NCBI GenBank assembly: GCA_963702535.1
Contig: CAVPDG010000010.1
Coordinates: 62,001 to 126,000 of the forward strand
Length of the DNA: 64,000 nucleotides
Direction: 5' to 3'
From: CAVPDG01 sp963702535
GTDB lineage: Bacteria > Chloroflexota > Anaerolineae > Anaerolineales > UBA4823
Part shown: one piece after another, positions 40,758 through 52,240 of the stretch
Position numbering within the stretch: the first letter of the stretch is position 1
How the letters are laid out: the number at the start of each line of letters is the position of its first letter
Program-made: the position numbers and the translations under genes
Notes under the pieces: generated by a model
The model's input: only the letters and a program-made list of their open reading frames with translations
Databases searched by the model: none
What the model was told of the DNA's origin: nothing

Positions 40758-41260
40758 TTAAACAAAGGGCGGATCAGCAGCCACACCCCAAGCAGGATGA
40801 TCAGCACCGGCCAGTAAACTCCCAGGTAGCTCTTCCCGCCCAGCAGCGAGGAGAAGATGGCAAACAGGATCACGCTGATCAGGATCAAGGTGCCGCCATC
40901 TCTCAACGACTTGCGAAATTCACCCCCGAACAGCCCCGCCAGGATCGTCCCCACGCCGACAAAGCCCGGGATCAGCGCCCAGGCATATGCCCAGCTTGCC
41001 CAGTCGCCGGTCTCGTTCTGGTAGTACAGGATCCCGCCGATCCCCGCCACGATGCAGGCTGGCACAGCCATGCCGGGCTCGTTGACCAGCAAGCCAAGTA
41101 GAAACAGAAATATCCCCACCCCCACCAGGATCAAGGGCCAGGAGAAGGTGATGTTGAGCGTCAAACCCAGCCCAGGGAAGAGCTGCGCCGCCAGTAAAAT
41201 GCCGCCGACCAGGATCAGCACGATCCCACCCAGCAAGTTCGTCCTGCGATGACTATCCAT
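40754..41260 (-). CDS. Multi-pass membrane protein with LiaI/LiaF-like helices
   Basis: 168 residues from ATG 41260, which has AAGGCGG upstream; the longer frame to 41419 adds an unlikely N-terminus. Five or six hydrophobic segments are visible: GGIVLILVGGILLAAQLFPG, FSWPLILVGVGIFLFLLGLL, MAVPACIVAGIGGILYYQNE, YAWALIPGFVGVGTILAGLF, GGTLILISVILFAIFSSLLG and YWPVLIILLGVWLLIRPLF. The repeated helix-WP-hydrophobic pattern is that of the LiaI-LiaF-like/DUF5668 membrane region. The function is unknown; relatives are often linked to envelope-stress genes. The stop overlaps the HAD start. Confidence 0.7.
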   Translation of the reverse strand: MDSHRRTNLLGGIVLILVGGILLAAQLFPGLGLTLNITFSWPLILVGVGIFLFLLGLLVNEPGMAVPACIVAGIGGILYYQNETGDWASWAYAWALIPGFVGVGTILAGLFGGEFRKSLRDGGTLILISVILFAIFSSLLGGKSYLGVYWPVLIILLGVWLLIRPLFK

Positions 41261-41443
41261 GATTTCGCCGCCTTTTTCTTGATTTAGGTTGATTATAAAC
41301 TCAGAAACGGGATTGCTGGCGAAAACCGGGGTGCCGGGTGTGGCGCGCCCGGCTTCCATTTCTCGCAATCCTCGCAGCGCGTTGACGCCTGCCGTGAGAG
41401 AAAGTACAATCAGCCCCACAGGGCTAGATGGGAGAGAGATGCG

Positions 41444-42019
41444 ATGAATACCGTGCTACGCGAGTTCCAGCTCCCCGGTAGTGGCTGCATCCAGATTGTC
41501 CAGGGCGACCTGACCGAAGAAAATGTCGATGCCATTGTCAACGCCGCCAACTCCCATTTGCAGCATGGTGGGGGTGTGGCAGGTGCAATCCTGCGCCGCG
41601 GCGGACCCGAGATCCAATCCGAAAGTAATACCTGGGTCCAGCTCCATGGTCCCGTCTCCCATGACCAACCGGCGTATACCGGCGCCGGGCGGCTTGCCTG
41701 TCGTTATGTGATCCACGCCGTCGGACCCGTTTGGGGAGAAGGAGATGAAGACCAAAAGCTGGGAAAAGCGGTGGGCGGCTCGCTTGCCCTTGCTGAGCGC
41801 CTGGAGCTGGAGTCGCTCGCCCTGCCTGCCATCTCGACCGGCATCTTCGGTTTCCCCAAGGAGCGGGCAGCCCGCATCATCCTGAAAACCGTGCGGGAGT
41901 TCCTCACTTCCCCGGCTTGCAGCCATCTCAAGCTGGTGCGCCTGACCCTCTTCGACCAGCCCACTTTGGAAGCGTTCTTGCAGGTCTGGTCCTCATTGGG
42001 TCTCAAAGCCGATTTCTGA
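41444..42019 (+). CDS. Macro-domain ADP-ribose-binding hydrolase
   Basis: An intact 191-residue single macro domain of the MacroD/YmdB type, which hydrolyses O-acetyl-ADP-ribose or removes ADP-ribose from proteins. Signatures are IVQGDLTEENVDAIVNAANS, HLQHGGGVAGAILRRGG (the catalytic Gly-rich loop), GRLACRYVIHAVGPVWGEGD and ALPAISTGIFGFPKERAARI (the phosphate-binding loop). It is followed after 17 bases by the SpoU methyltransferase gene and then DUF711, all on one strand, so an operon is likely. No ADP-ribosyltransferase is seen nearby. Confidence 0.9.
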   Translation: MNTVLREFQLPGSGCIQIVQGDLTEENVDAIVNAANSHLQHGGGVAGAILRRGGPEIQSESNTWVQLHGPVSHDQPAYTGAGRLACRYVIHAVGPVWGEGDEDQKLGKAVGGSLALAERLELESLALPAISTGIFGFPKERAARIILKTVREFLTSPACSHLKLVRLTLFDQPTLEAFLQVWSSLGLKADF

Positions 42020-42036
42020 TCCAGGCTGCTCGCGCG

Positions 42037-42814
42037 ATGATCACTTCAGTCCATAACCCCAAGATCCAGGAAGTGCGCAGGTTGCAATCTCGCTCACGCC
42101 AGCGTCATGAAGCGCAGGCTTTTGTCGTCGAAGGTGTGCGCCTGGTCGAGGAAGCCCTGCACGCCGGCTGGCCTGCCAGCCTGGTGCTGGTATGAGCGCA
42201 GCCTGGACGAGCGTGGTCAGAAGGTCGTCCAGGGTTTTGCATCCCAGGGCGCCGCTATCGAAGAGGTGTCCCCCGAGGTACTTCGGGCTGTCAGCGACAC
42301 CGAGACCCCCCAGGGGATTCTGGCAGTCTTGCCGTTGCGCAGCCTGCCCCTGCCGGGGCAAATGGATTTCGTATTCATCCCCGATGGCGTGAAAGACCCC
42401 GGCAACCTGGGGGGCATGTTGCGCACCGCCGCCTCGGCGGGCGTGGACGCCGTCTTGCTGCCGGAAGGCACAGTCGACGTCTACGCCCCCAAAGTGCTGC
42501 GCGCCGGTATGGGCGCCCACTTCCGCATTCCGGTCCAATCCCTCCCCTGGGGGGAGATCCGCGATATCCTGAAGCGAGACGGGCTGAAAGTCTACCTGGC
42601 AGACGTACAGGCTGGCATCCCCTACACCCGCGCCGATTTTCTCCCCCCGCTGGCATTGATCATCGGCGGCGAGGCTGAAGGCGCCAGCTCCCTCGCCTAC
42701 GGTCTGGCGCCGGAGCGCGTCCACATCCCCATGCCGGGCGGCATGGAGTCGCTCAACGCTGCCATCGCCGCCGCCCTGTTGCTCTTCGAGGTCGTCCGCC
42801 AGCGCCAGGCATAG
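42037..42814 (+). CDS. SpoU/TrmH-family RNA 2'-O-methyltransferase (one frameshift)
   Basis: About 258 residues. SAM-dependent SPOUT-fold methyltransferase that adds 2'-O-methyl groups to rRNA or tRNA. N-terminal substrate-binding part: MITSVHNPKIQEVRRLQSRS, QAFVVEGVRLVEEALHAGWP. A frameshift near 42185-42195 (VLV, then YERSLDERGQ) is followed by the three SPOUT motifs: FIPDGVKDPGNLGGMLRTAA, LALIIGGEAEGASSLAYGLA and VHIPMPGGMESLNAAIAAAL. The knot is complete, so the gene is probably functional. The RNA target is unknown. DUF711 starts 10 bases after the stop. Confidence 0.88.
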
Positions 42815-42824
42815 AAGGCAAACG

Positions 42825-44051
42825 ATGAAGCTGCGCTCGATCACCTGTTTTATTCACTCTCCCCTGGAAAAAGGCGCCGTCGAGGCTGCCGGCGCGTTTG
42901 CGGCGGCAGCCCGGCAGGCTTACGAATCGTCCGGGTTCGCTGTCCAGACCGTGCGCCTGGCGACCTCGCCCTTTGCCGCCTGGCTCCCGGCAAGCGCATC
43001 CGCGTCTGCCCTGCGCCTGGTGAGCGAGCTGGAAGCCGCGGCAGGCGCCAGCGGCTTCGAGTATCTCTCCCTCGGACCCGCCCTGCCCGGCGATCTCCCG
43101 GCATTCGATCTCATCCCAGAAATCCTGGCTGCCACCCAGAGCGTCTTCCTCACCGGGCTGATGACCCTGGATGGCGGGGGCGTCTCGCTGCCTGCCGTGC
43201 GCGGCTGCGCCGAGATCATCGCCCGGGTTTCCGGATTGTCGCCGGATGGTTTCACAAACCTGCGCTTCGCCGCGCTGGCGAACGTTCCGGCGGGCACGCC
43301 CTTCTTCCCCGCTGCCTACCATAGCGGCGCGCTGCCCGCCTTTGCCCTGGCAACCGAAGCCGCCGACCTGGCGGTGGAAGCCTTCCGGTCGGGCGATGGC
43401 GCCTCCCTGGATCAAGCGCGTGAAGCGCTGGTGGAGTCTCTCGAGGCGCACGCCCGGCGGTTAGAGCAAACCGCCCAGACCCTGGAGCGAGAATCCGGCT
43501 TTCGCTTCGGCGGGATCGATTTTTCGCCCGCTCCGTTCCCCGACGACGCCATCTCCCTCGGCGCAGCGATCGAATGGCTGGGCATCCCGCAGCTGGGTCA
43601 GCATGGTTCGCTGGCTTCCGCTGCCCTGCTGGCAGAGGCAATCGACCGGGCGCATTTTCGCAAGGCCGGCTTCAACGGGTTGATGCTCCCCGTGCTGGAA
43701 GATTCTCGCCTGGCGCAACGCGCCGCTGAGGGGTCGTTGGGTGTCAAGGATCTGCTCCTCTTCTCAGCCGTGTGCGGCGCCGGGCTGGATACAGTTCCCC
43801 TGCCCGGCGATATCTCCGCAGACGAGCTTGCCGGCATCTTGTTAGATGTCGCCGTGCTCGCCCAGCGCCTGGATAAGCCGCTCACCGCCCGTTTGATGCC
43901 GGTGCCCGGCAAATCGGCTGGCGAGCTGACCGGCTTCAGCTTCGCCTACTTTGCCAACAGCCGGGTCCTTCACGTGCAACGCGGCTCGTTAACCCGCCAC
44001 CTGGCAGGGGAAGATGTGTTTTACATCTCTAAACGGGATCGGTCTGGATAG
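42825..44051 (+). CDS. DUF711 (UPF0210) family protein
   Basis: An intact 408-residue protein of the DUF711/UPF0210 group. Family segments are RSITCFIHSPLEKGAVEAAG, FVQTVRLATSPFAAWL-like start of domain 1, AGASGFEYLSLGPALPGDLP, FGGIDFSPAPFPDDAISLGA with the conserved Asp-Ser-Pro turn, and LLFSAVCGAGLDTVPLPGDI with the Cys and Asp typical of the family. The closing region is LTARLMPVPGKSAGELTGFS. Relatives are related in structure to glycyl-radical-type barrels, but no reaction is established. It lies in the probable macro-SpoU-DUF711 operon. Confidence 0.85.
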   Translation: MKLRSITCFIHSPLEKGAVEAAGAFAAAARQAYESSGFAVQTVRLATSPFAAWLPASASASALRLVSELEAAAGASGFEYLSLGPALPGDLPAFDLIPEILAATQSVFLTGLMTLDGGGVSLPAVRGCAEIIARVSGLSPDGFTNLRFAALANVPAGTPFFPAAYHSGALPAFALATEAADLAVEAFRSGDGASLDQAREALVESLEAHARRLEQTAQTLERESGFRFGGIDFSPAPFPDDAISLGAAIEWLGIPQLGQHGSLASAALLAEAIDRAHFRKAGFNGLMLPVLEDSRLAQRAAEGSLGVKDLLLFSAVCGAGLDTVPLPGDISADELAGILLDVAVLAQRLDKPLTARLMPVPGKSAGELTGFSFAYFANSRVLHVQRGSLTRHLAGEDVFYISKRDRSG

Positions 44052-44060
44052 GATTTTTTT

Positions 44061-45237
44061 ATGCTAAAACGATGCCTGTTGCTTTTCCTGCCAGTCTTGC
44101 TGCTCTGTGGCTGTGGCGGCAAGAGTACACCAACCATCCCTTCCGCCCAGCAAGCGGAAACCGCCCTGGCAGGAATGCCGCTGCCGCAATCGGAGCAAAC
44201 CTTGCTGGCAGAGTTGCCGACCCAGGAAACCGGCATTGCCACACAGCCGCCCCCTACCCCGCTGGTCACCTCCGACCCCTTTCAGGATGCCGATTGATAC
44301 CGATATCGCCGGAGATGAAGATATTGCTCCCCCTCTCACCCCCTTGCCCGCTGCCACCGCATTTGTCCCCACCCCGGGCGCAGCCTCCGCAGAATCGCAG
44401 GTGATGCTTGGCATCGTCCTGTCCAGCAGTCTCGGACAGGCGCAACAGGCGCCTGCGCCCCTCGCTGTGGAAGCCGCCGCGCCGAATGAGGTTATAATTG
44501 AATCGCGAGCCGCCCCCGCCTCATCACCTGGCTTGGGACGGTTGATCCCACCCGGCCTGGTCTCTCTGATCGGCCTCATCTTGCTCGGACTAGGGTTGTA
44601 TATGAGCACAACTTCCCAGCCAACCAGCCAGGAAATCAATGCCGTTTTGAACATCGCCGACCTGCAGCCAGGGCGTGGTCTGGTTGAGCTGAAGGGAATC
44701 ATCACCCAGGTGCCGCGCCCCCTGGATAAGAACGTAGACAACCCCCTGGCTGTACTGCGTCTGGTGATCGAGGAGAGCGAGCCTCAGGCGGGTTGGAGGC
44801 AGGTGTTGGACCGTGTGCTGGCAACCGAGTTCTCACTCGAAGACGGCACCGGCGTGGTGTGGGTCGCGCCGGACCAGCTCGACCTGAACCTGTTGGGCGA
44901 GGGCTCCTTCGCCTCGATCAAACAGGCGGAGGAAGCTTTGAAGATCCTGGGCTTGCAAGCCAGCTCTGCCTGGGGCAGAGGCTTGCGTTACCGCATTTGG
45001 GAGCTGCGTAAAGGGCAGCCGCTCATCGCCCTGGGCAGCGTGCAGCAGCACTTCAAGCTCGTCGGCTCCAGCCAGCATCCGGTCGCCTTATCGACCGCGG
45101 CCGAGCCCACCTCAGCCACTGCCGCAGAAGCCTCCGGCGGTCATGGGATCAACACCCTGCTGGTGCTGGTGATCGCCCTGGGCGGCGCCGCCTTCCTGGG
45201 CGGTCTGATCTGGCTGCTTTGGGCGTTAATGCGGTAG
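44061..45237 (+). CDS. Lipoprotein-like membrane protein with GIDE-like domain (one frameshift)
   Basis: About 390 residues. The N-terminus carries a lipobox (LLLFLPVLLLCGC, nt 44070-44115) and a Pro-rich stretch. A frameshift near 44290-44300 switches frame to DTDIAGDEDIAPPLTPLPAA. Then come a linker, a membrane helix (GLVSLIGLILLGLGLYMSTT) and a domain of about 130 residues: GRGLVELKGIITQVPRPLDK, PLAVLRLVIEESEPQAGWRQ, FSLEDGTGVVWVAPDQLDL, RYRIWELRKGQPLIALGSVQ. This pattern resembles the GIDE/MULAN domain of mitochondrial E3 ligases and bacterial relatives. A last helix (LLVLVIALGGAAFLGGLIWL) ends the protein. The function is unknown. Two separate genes are possible but less likely. Confidence 0.6.
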
Positions 45238-45253
45238 ATGTCATCCCCTCCCG

Positions 45254-48142
<2,889 letters not shown>

Positions 48143-48186
48143 AAAACGCCTCCCCTGGCTGCACGCAAGCGGTAAGGATAAAAGCA

Positions 48187-48195
48187 ATTGTAGCA
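48187..48195 (-). promoter_or_regulatory. Extended -10 promoter of uvrA
   Basis: On the minus strand TGCTACAAT (48195-48187) lies 45 bases before the uvrA ATG. A weak -35-like TGTAAA sits 17 bases further upstream. Confidence 0.45.
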
Positions 48196-48284
48196 CATAT
48201 GTTTTAGTATTTACAGGAGTATTTTCTGGCAATCGAGCCAAACTGCTATTATACCAACCCGGTCAAGGGGGTTATGGAGTAGTT

Positions 48285-48293
48285 TGGTACAAT
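48285..48293 (+). promoter_or_regulatory. Extended -10 promoter of the second beta-helix gene
   Basis: TGGTACAAT at 48285-48293 lies 68 bases ahead of the ATG at 48361, in the gap that also holds the divergent uvrA promoter. No -35 box is evident. Confidence 0.4.
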
Positions 48294-48360
48294 TGATGAA
48301 GAGTTTTTCCATATCGCATCCGGCTTGCTCTACCCTCGCCTCTGCGTCTACAGCTCTGCC

Positions 48361-50119
48361 ATGAGAATCCTGCGCGCATTCCTACCTATCTGCATCGGTT
48401 TCGGGTTGGCTATCGGCTTGCTGCTGGTAGCGGGATTGCAATCCAGCCTGGCGGAAGGCAGTCACCCAATCTCCGGAGCAACGGACGCGCCTCCATCCGC
48501 TATGTAGCGCCGACCGGTGAAGACCAGGGAGACTGTCTTGCTCCAACAATCCCCTGCCGCACCCCGCAATATGCTGTGGACCAGGCAGTAGCGAACGACA
48601 GATTCGTTTAGCTCAGGGAGTCTATAGCGATCTCAATATGCGCGGCGGGTACCCCCAGGTTGTGTACATCAACAAAACGGTCACCCTGCCGCGGCGGTTA
48701 CACTCTGACAAACTGGACAACGCCGGATTTCATCAACCATCCCGCCGTTGTCGATGCCCTCACCAGGGGGAGCTATATTCCTGTCAGGAATGAAAGCCTC
48801 ATTGGAGGGGCTACGTATTTCATGGGAACGCAAGCGGAGCGCCCGCCAACCGGGATGGCGGCGGCATATTCATCCTGGATGCAAGCGCCATCATCAGCGC
48901 CTGCCAGATTATCAGTAATACAGCACAGTATTATGGCGGCGGGATTTTTCATAACGGGGGTAATTTCCACCTGATCAACAGCCAGATCATTAGCAATACC
49001 TCCGGATCTTCCGGAGGCGGAGTATTCAACGGACCTCCCTATGGCCACTATGACAGGAAATCCAATTTGTTCTCCTCTTGCGTGAAGTCGGTACTCGATA
49101 CAATAGCGATACCAGTTTAATCCTTAATAACCTCTTCATCTCAAATCTTACTGGAAACGGTGGAGGAGGGATGTTACTCAGGCAACGCAACGCATTGTTT
49201 TTCAACAACTATTTTGCTGAGAATACCAGCGGTCTTGGCGGCGGTTTTTTTCTGGAGGAGAGTAATGCCCAGGTTAGATCCAATATCTTTGTAATGAACA
49301 ATGCGAATGGCGGAGGAATATATTCAAGTTACTCCACCATAGTAGTGGTGGACAACACTATCCATGGGAATACCTCTGGGCAGGGTGGAGGGTTATATCT
49401 GAGGTTCAGTTTTGCCAACCTTCTAAGAAATGAGTTCACCGCCAACAATGCCCAATCGATGGGAGGAGGGATTTACGCATTAGATACGCCGATTACCCTG
49501 GACAGGAACCTTTTCTCAGGCAACTCTACAACCGAGTTATGGGGCGGAGGGATGGTCATGGATGGCAGCAATTTCACCATGACCAATAATCTAATTGTGG
49601 ATAACTACAGCGCAAATTATGGAAGTGGAATACTGATCGATCGCGTAAGAGTTGGTCGCATGCTGCACAACACGATTGCTCGGAACAAGGGCATAATCGG
49701 CGATGGGCTCATGATCGCATCGAACAGCCATATTGCCCTTACGAACACAATTCTCGTGAGCCAGACCAGTGGTATCCTTCTGATTGGTTCCGAAAGCAGC
49801 GCACGGCTTGAGGGAACGTTTTGGGGTAGTGGGCCATGGGCAAATGGCAGAGACTGGTACAGTCTGGGTAATCTGATCAGTGGCACGGTAAACATCTGGG
49901 GCGATCCCAGGTTTGTAGATCCAGATTTCGGAAATTATCATCTAAGCTCTGATAGCGCCACGATCGAACTCTGGCGTTACTTCGGGTATTCTTTGGGATA
50001 TTGACGGCGATACGCGCCCCAGTTTTTCCGGCTACGATATCGGTGCTGATGAATTTATGGGTGAGGATTTGGTGTATCTGCCATTAATTAAGCGGGAGAT
50101 AACAATCTCAAATCGCTAA
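48361..50119 (+). CDS. Secreted right-handed beta-helix protein with VYLPLIKR tail (frameshifted)
   Basis: About 585 residues. A signal peptide (ILRAFLPICIGFGLAIGLLL) is followed, after frame changes near 48475, 48600, 48690 and 48770-49090, by a standard opening: RYVAPTGEDQGDCLAPTIPC, RTPQYAVDQAV, VYSDLNMRGGYPQ. Some eleven beta-helix coils follow with the repeated pattern GGGxxL or GGGIY every 22-28 residues (LFFNNYFAENTSGLGGGFFL, YSTIVVVDNTIHGNTSGQGG). The read frame stops at 50003; a shifted frame continues DIDGDTRPSFSGYDIGADEF and ends DLVYLPLIKREITISNR at 50119. That closing DIGADEF and the YLPL tail are common at the ends of Chloroflexota secreted proteins, so the true end is probably 50119. 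No catalytic residues are recognised. Confidence 0.75.
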
Positions 50120-50202
50120 TTTATAATTGCCAGAAAGACACATACCTATAAAGAACGGATTTCTCAGCTCCACGGAATTTGATCAGTCGGACAAAACACG
50201 CG

Positions 50203-50510
50203 ATGAGCTTCCTCAAAAAACTAACCAGCCTCTTCCCCTCCCCGGCACTCGGCGACGAGCGCAGCTACTGGATCTACGCCCGCTGCAACCGCTGCAATGA
50301 GGTGCTCAAAGCGCGCATCGACCTCTACAACGACCTCAGCCTCGACTACGATGACTCGAAAAACGGCTTCTACTGCCGCAAGGTGATCATGGGCACCTCC
50401 CGCTGTTTCCAGCAGATCGAGGTTTCCCTTCACTTTGACGAAAAGCGGAAGTTAAACGACAGCCAGGTATAGGCGGTCAGCTCATCAGCAAGGAAGAATT
50501 CGAAAAATAA
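50203..50510 (+). CDS. Small Cys-rich, probably zinc-binding protein
   Basis: About 102 residues. Start chosen at ATG 50203 (MSFLKKLTSLFPSP) rather than 50179. A CxxC pair (YARCNRCNEVLKARIDLYND) and two later Cys (GFYCRKVIMGTSRCFQQIEV) suggest one zinc-ribbon-like site. As read the frame stops at 50472; a one-base shift continues GGQLISKEEFEK to 50510, a typical closing helix of this kind of protein, so a frameshift near 50470 is likely. The family is widespread as hypothetical proteins in Chloroflexota. It has no known role. Confidence 0.6.
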
Positions 50511-50529
50511 TCGCAACCGTACTGACGCA

Positions 50530-50622
50530 AAGAAATCGTAGGGGCGCGGCGAGAATAATACCTGCCCGCGCTTAGAATCTCCTCGCCGCGCCCACGCCCG
50601 GCCGCACCCGCGCCAAGAAATC
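50530..50622. repeat. 12-bp inverted repeat flanked by AAGAAATC direct repeats
   Basis: GGGCGCGGCGAG (50542-50553) pairs perfectly with 50582-50593. AAGAAATC occurs directly at 50530-50537 and 50615-50622. It lies between convergent genes and could be a two-way terminator or the remains of a small inserted element. Confidence 0.45.
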
Positions 50623-51014
50623 TACTCCAGCACCTCAACCACCCCCGCTTCCCCGTCCACCCGCACCCTGCAGCCCGTCTGGATACGCTCGACCGGGATC
50701 TGGTCCACGCACGGGATCTCGGCGATAATGCAGCCCACCGCCGTGATCGTCTCGCAGGAAACGTTCACCACCGCCGCCGGCGCCAGCCCGTTGTGCTTCA
50801 GCCGATAGAGCGTGTACGAGCCCACCGTCGAGCCCTTGCCGGTGGGGAAGACCAGCACCTTCCCGGCGATCGATTGTCCTTCCAGCTCGTGCCCCGCCTC
50901 CGTCACCACTCCGCTGTCGGGGTCCACCCCGCCGAAGAAGGAGATGCCCATGCGCGTGACCAGCGCCTCGCCCACCGCCACGCCGGGGTAGATCTTGCGC
51001 CCCTGCAGGTTCAT
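50622..51014 (-). CDS. Phosphomevalonate dehydratase small subunit (AcnX swivel domain, DUF126)
   Basis: An intact 130-residue swivelling domain of aconitase X. Visible are GRKIYPGVAVGEALVTRMGI, SFFGGVDPDSGVVTEAGHEL, GQSIAGKVLVFPTGKGSTVG (the substrate-binding Ser loop) and SYTLYRLKHNGLAPAAVVNV. In archaea the two-chain AcnX enzyme dehydrates mevalonate 5-phosphate to trans-anhydromevalonate 5-phosphate. Bacterial AcnX homologues can instead act on cis-3-hydroxyproline. The large-subunit stop overlaps this start as ATGA (51011-51014), so the subunits are made together. The neighbouring UbiD-family decarboxylase favours the mevalonate reading. Confidence 0.82.
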   Translation of the reverse strand: MNLQGRKIYPGVAVGEALVTRMGISFFGGVDPDSGVVTEAGHELEGQSIAGKVLVFPTGKGSTVGSYTLYRLKHNGLAPAAVVNVSCETITAVGCIIAEIPCVDQIPVERIQTGCRVRVDGEAGVVEVLE

Positions 51015-52207
51015 TTCAGCGCCTCCATCACCACTTCATCGAAGGGTTTCAATACCGTCTTGAAGCGGTTCTTCGCCGATCCGTAGTAACATGCTTTGGC
51101 GCTGTCGGTTGCCATGGCACGGAAGCGCCCGCGGATCGGCGCCACCACGCAGCAGGTATCCGCAGCCAGGCGCGCCCCGGCGGCTTCGATCACCTGCGTG
51201 TATCCCATGCGGTCGGCAATCTGCTTGGTCGGACGAGCTGTGGTGATCCAGAAATCCCTGGTCACCTGCTTCCCCTCCAGCAGCTCGGCGATGCGCGCAA
51301 TCTCCTTGATCGAGAGATGCGGGCAGCCCAGGGTGACGAAATCGATCTCACCCGCATCTGCCATACTCATGCTCTGCCGCGCCTGCTCCAGGTCAGCCGC
51401 CCGGATCTCGAGATTGTCCTTGTGCGCGGAAACCCGGCACACCTCCGGCGTAACCCCTTCCATGTGGAAGAGCGCCACGCCGCCGTAGGTGGCGATGCTG
51501 GCGCTCAGGCTTTTCAGCTCTTCCAGCGAGGCTCCTGGCACGCCGCGGATGTAGGGCACTTTCTTTCCCGCTTCCATCAGCCGATCGCCGATCGCCTTGC
51601 CCAGCGCGCCGAAGTCAGCGCTGCCCTCCAGCCCCGCGCTGACCTGCACGGTCACGTCTGGCGTCCGCTCCCGCTCCAGGTGGTAGCCGTACGCAGGTGT
51701 GACGCCGGTGAGCGCCGCCGCCAGCGCGCTCGGACCGCCCTCGCGGTTGCTGCGCGCCCCCAGCACGGAATTTGCGTAGCACACCGCGCTGCTCTCCGCC
51801 CAGGCGATGTGCTCGCCGAAGTGCGGCACGTTTCCGGAGAGGTACGGCGTGCAGGTGCAGGTGGTAATCACATTCATGCGCGCGAAAGCCTGGATCACCC
51901 GCTTTTGGTTTTCGGCAAACTCGGCGCTGATTCCCAGTACCTGCCAGTTCTCGGTGTCCATACCCGCCGGGTTGAGCGTCGTCAATACGCGCGCCTTTCC
52001 ACCTCCCTCTGCCATCTCGTCCAGGAACTGCAGCCCGGCTTCCCCCAGGTTGTCATAGCTCACCCCTGCGATCTGCACGGAGGTAACCGCAACCGTCCTT
52101 TCCGCCCCGTAAATATCCCCCAGGGTCGCCAGGATTTCCATCGCCTTGCGGCAAGCCCGTCCATATTCGCCATCCAGCATCCGGCGCTCTTCTTGCGTTA
52201 GCTGCAT
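51011..52207 (-). CDS. Phosphomevalonate dehydratase large subunit (AcnX, DUF521)
   Basis: An intact 398-residue catalytic chain of aconitase X, an Fe-S dehydratase. Conserved parts are LTQEERRMLDGEYGRACRKA at the start, VQIAGVSYDNLGEAGLQFLD, TTCTCTPYLSGNVPHFGEHI with the Cys-rich site, AWAESSAVCYANSVLGARSN, REGGPSALAAALTGVTPAYG, FVTLGCPHLSIKEIARIAEL and AADTCCVVAPI near the end. Several of these Cys are expected to bind the cluster. It is the middle gene of three, 33 bases after the UbiD-type gene. With the small subunit it would turn mevalonate 5-phosphate into anhydromevalonate phosphate. The alternative, a hydroxyproline dehydratase, is less likely in this context. Confidence 0.85.
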   Translation of the reverse strand: MQLTQEERRMLDGEYGRACRKAMEILATLGDIYGAERTVAVTSVQIAGVSYDNLGEAGLQFLDEMAEGGGKARVLTTLNPAGMDTENWQVLGISAEFAENQKRVIQAFARMNVITTCTCTPYLSGNVPHFGEHIAWAESSAVCYANSVLGARSNREGGPSALAAALTGVTPAYGYHLERERTPDVTVQVSAGLEGSADFGALGKAIGDRLMEAGKKVPYIRGVPGASLEELKSLSASIATYGGVALFHMEGVTPEVCRVSAHKDNLEIRAADLEQARQSMSMADAGEIDFVTLGCPHLSIKEIARIAELLEGKQVTRDFWITTARPTKQIADRMGYTQVIEAAGARLAADTCCVVAPIRGRFRAMATDSAKACYYGSAKNRFKTVLKPFDEVVMEALK

Positions 52208-52240
52208 CCGATCTCTCCTCGCTGAATCATGCGAAACGGT

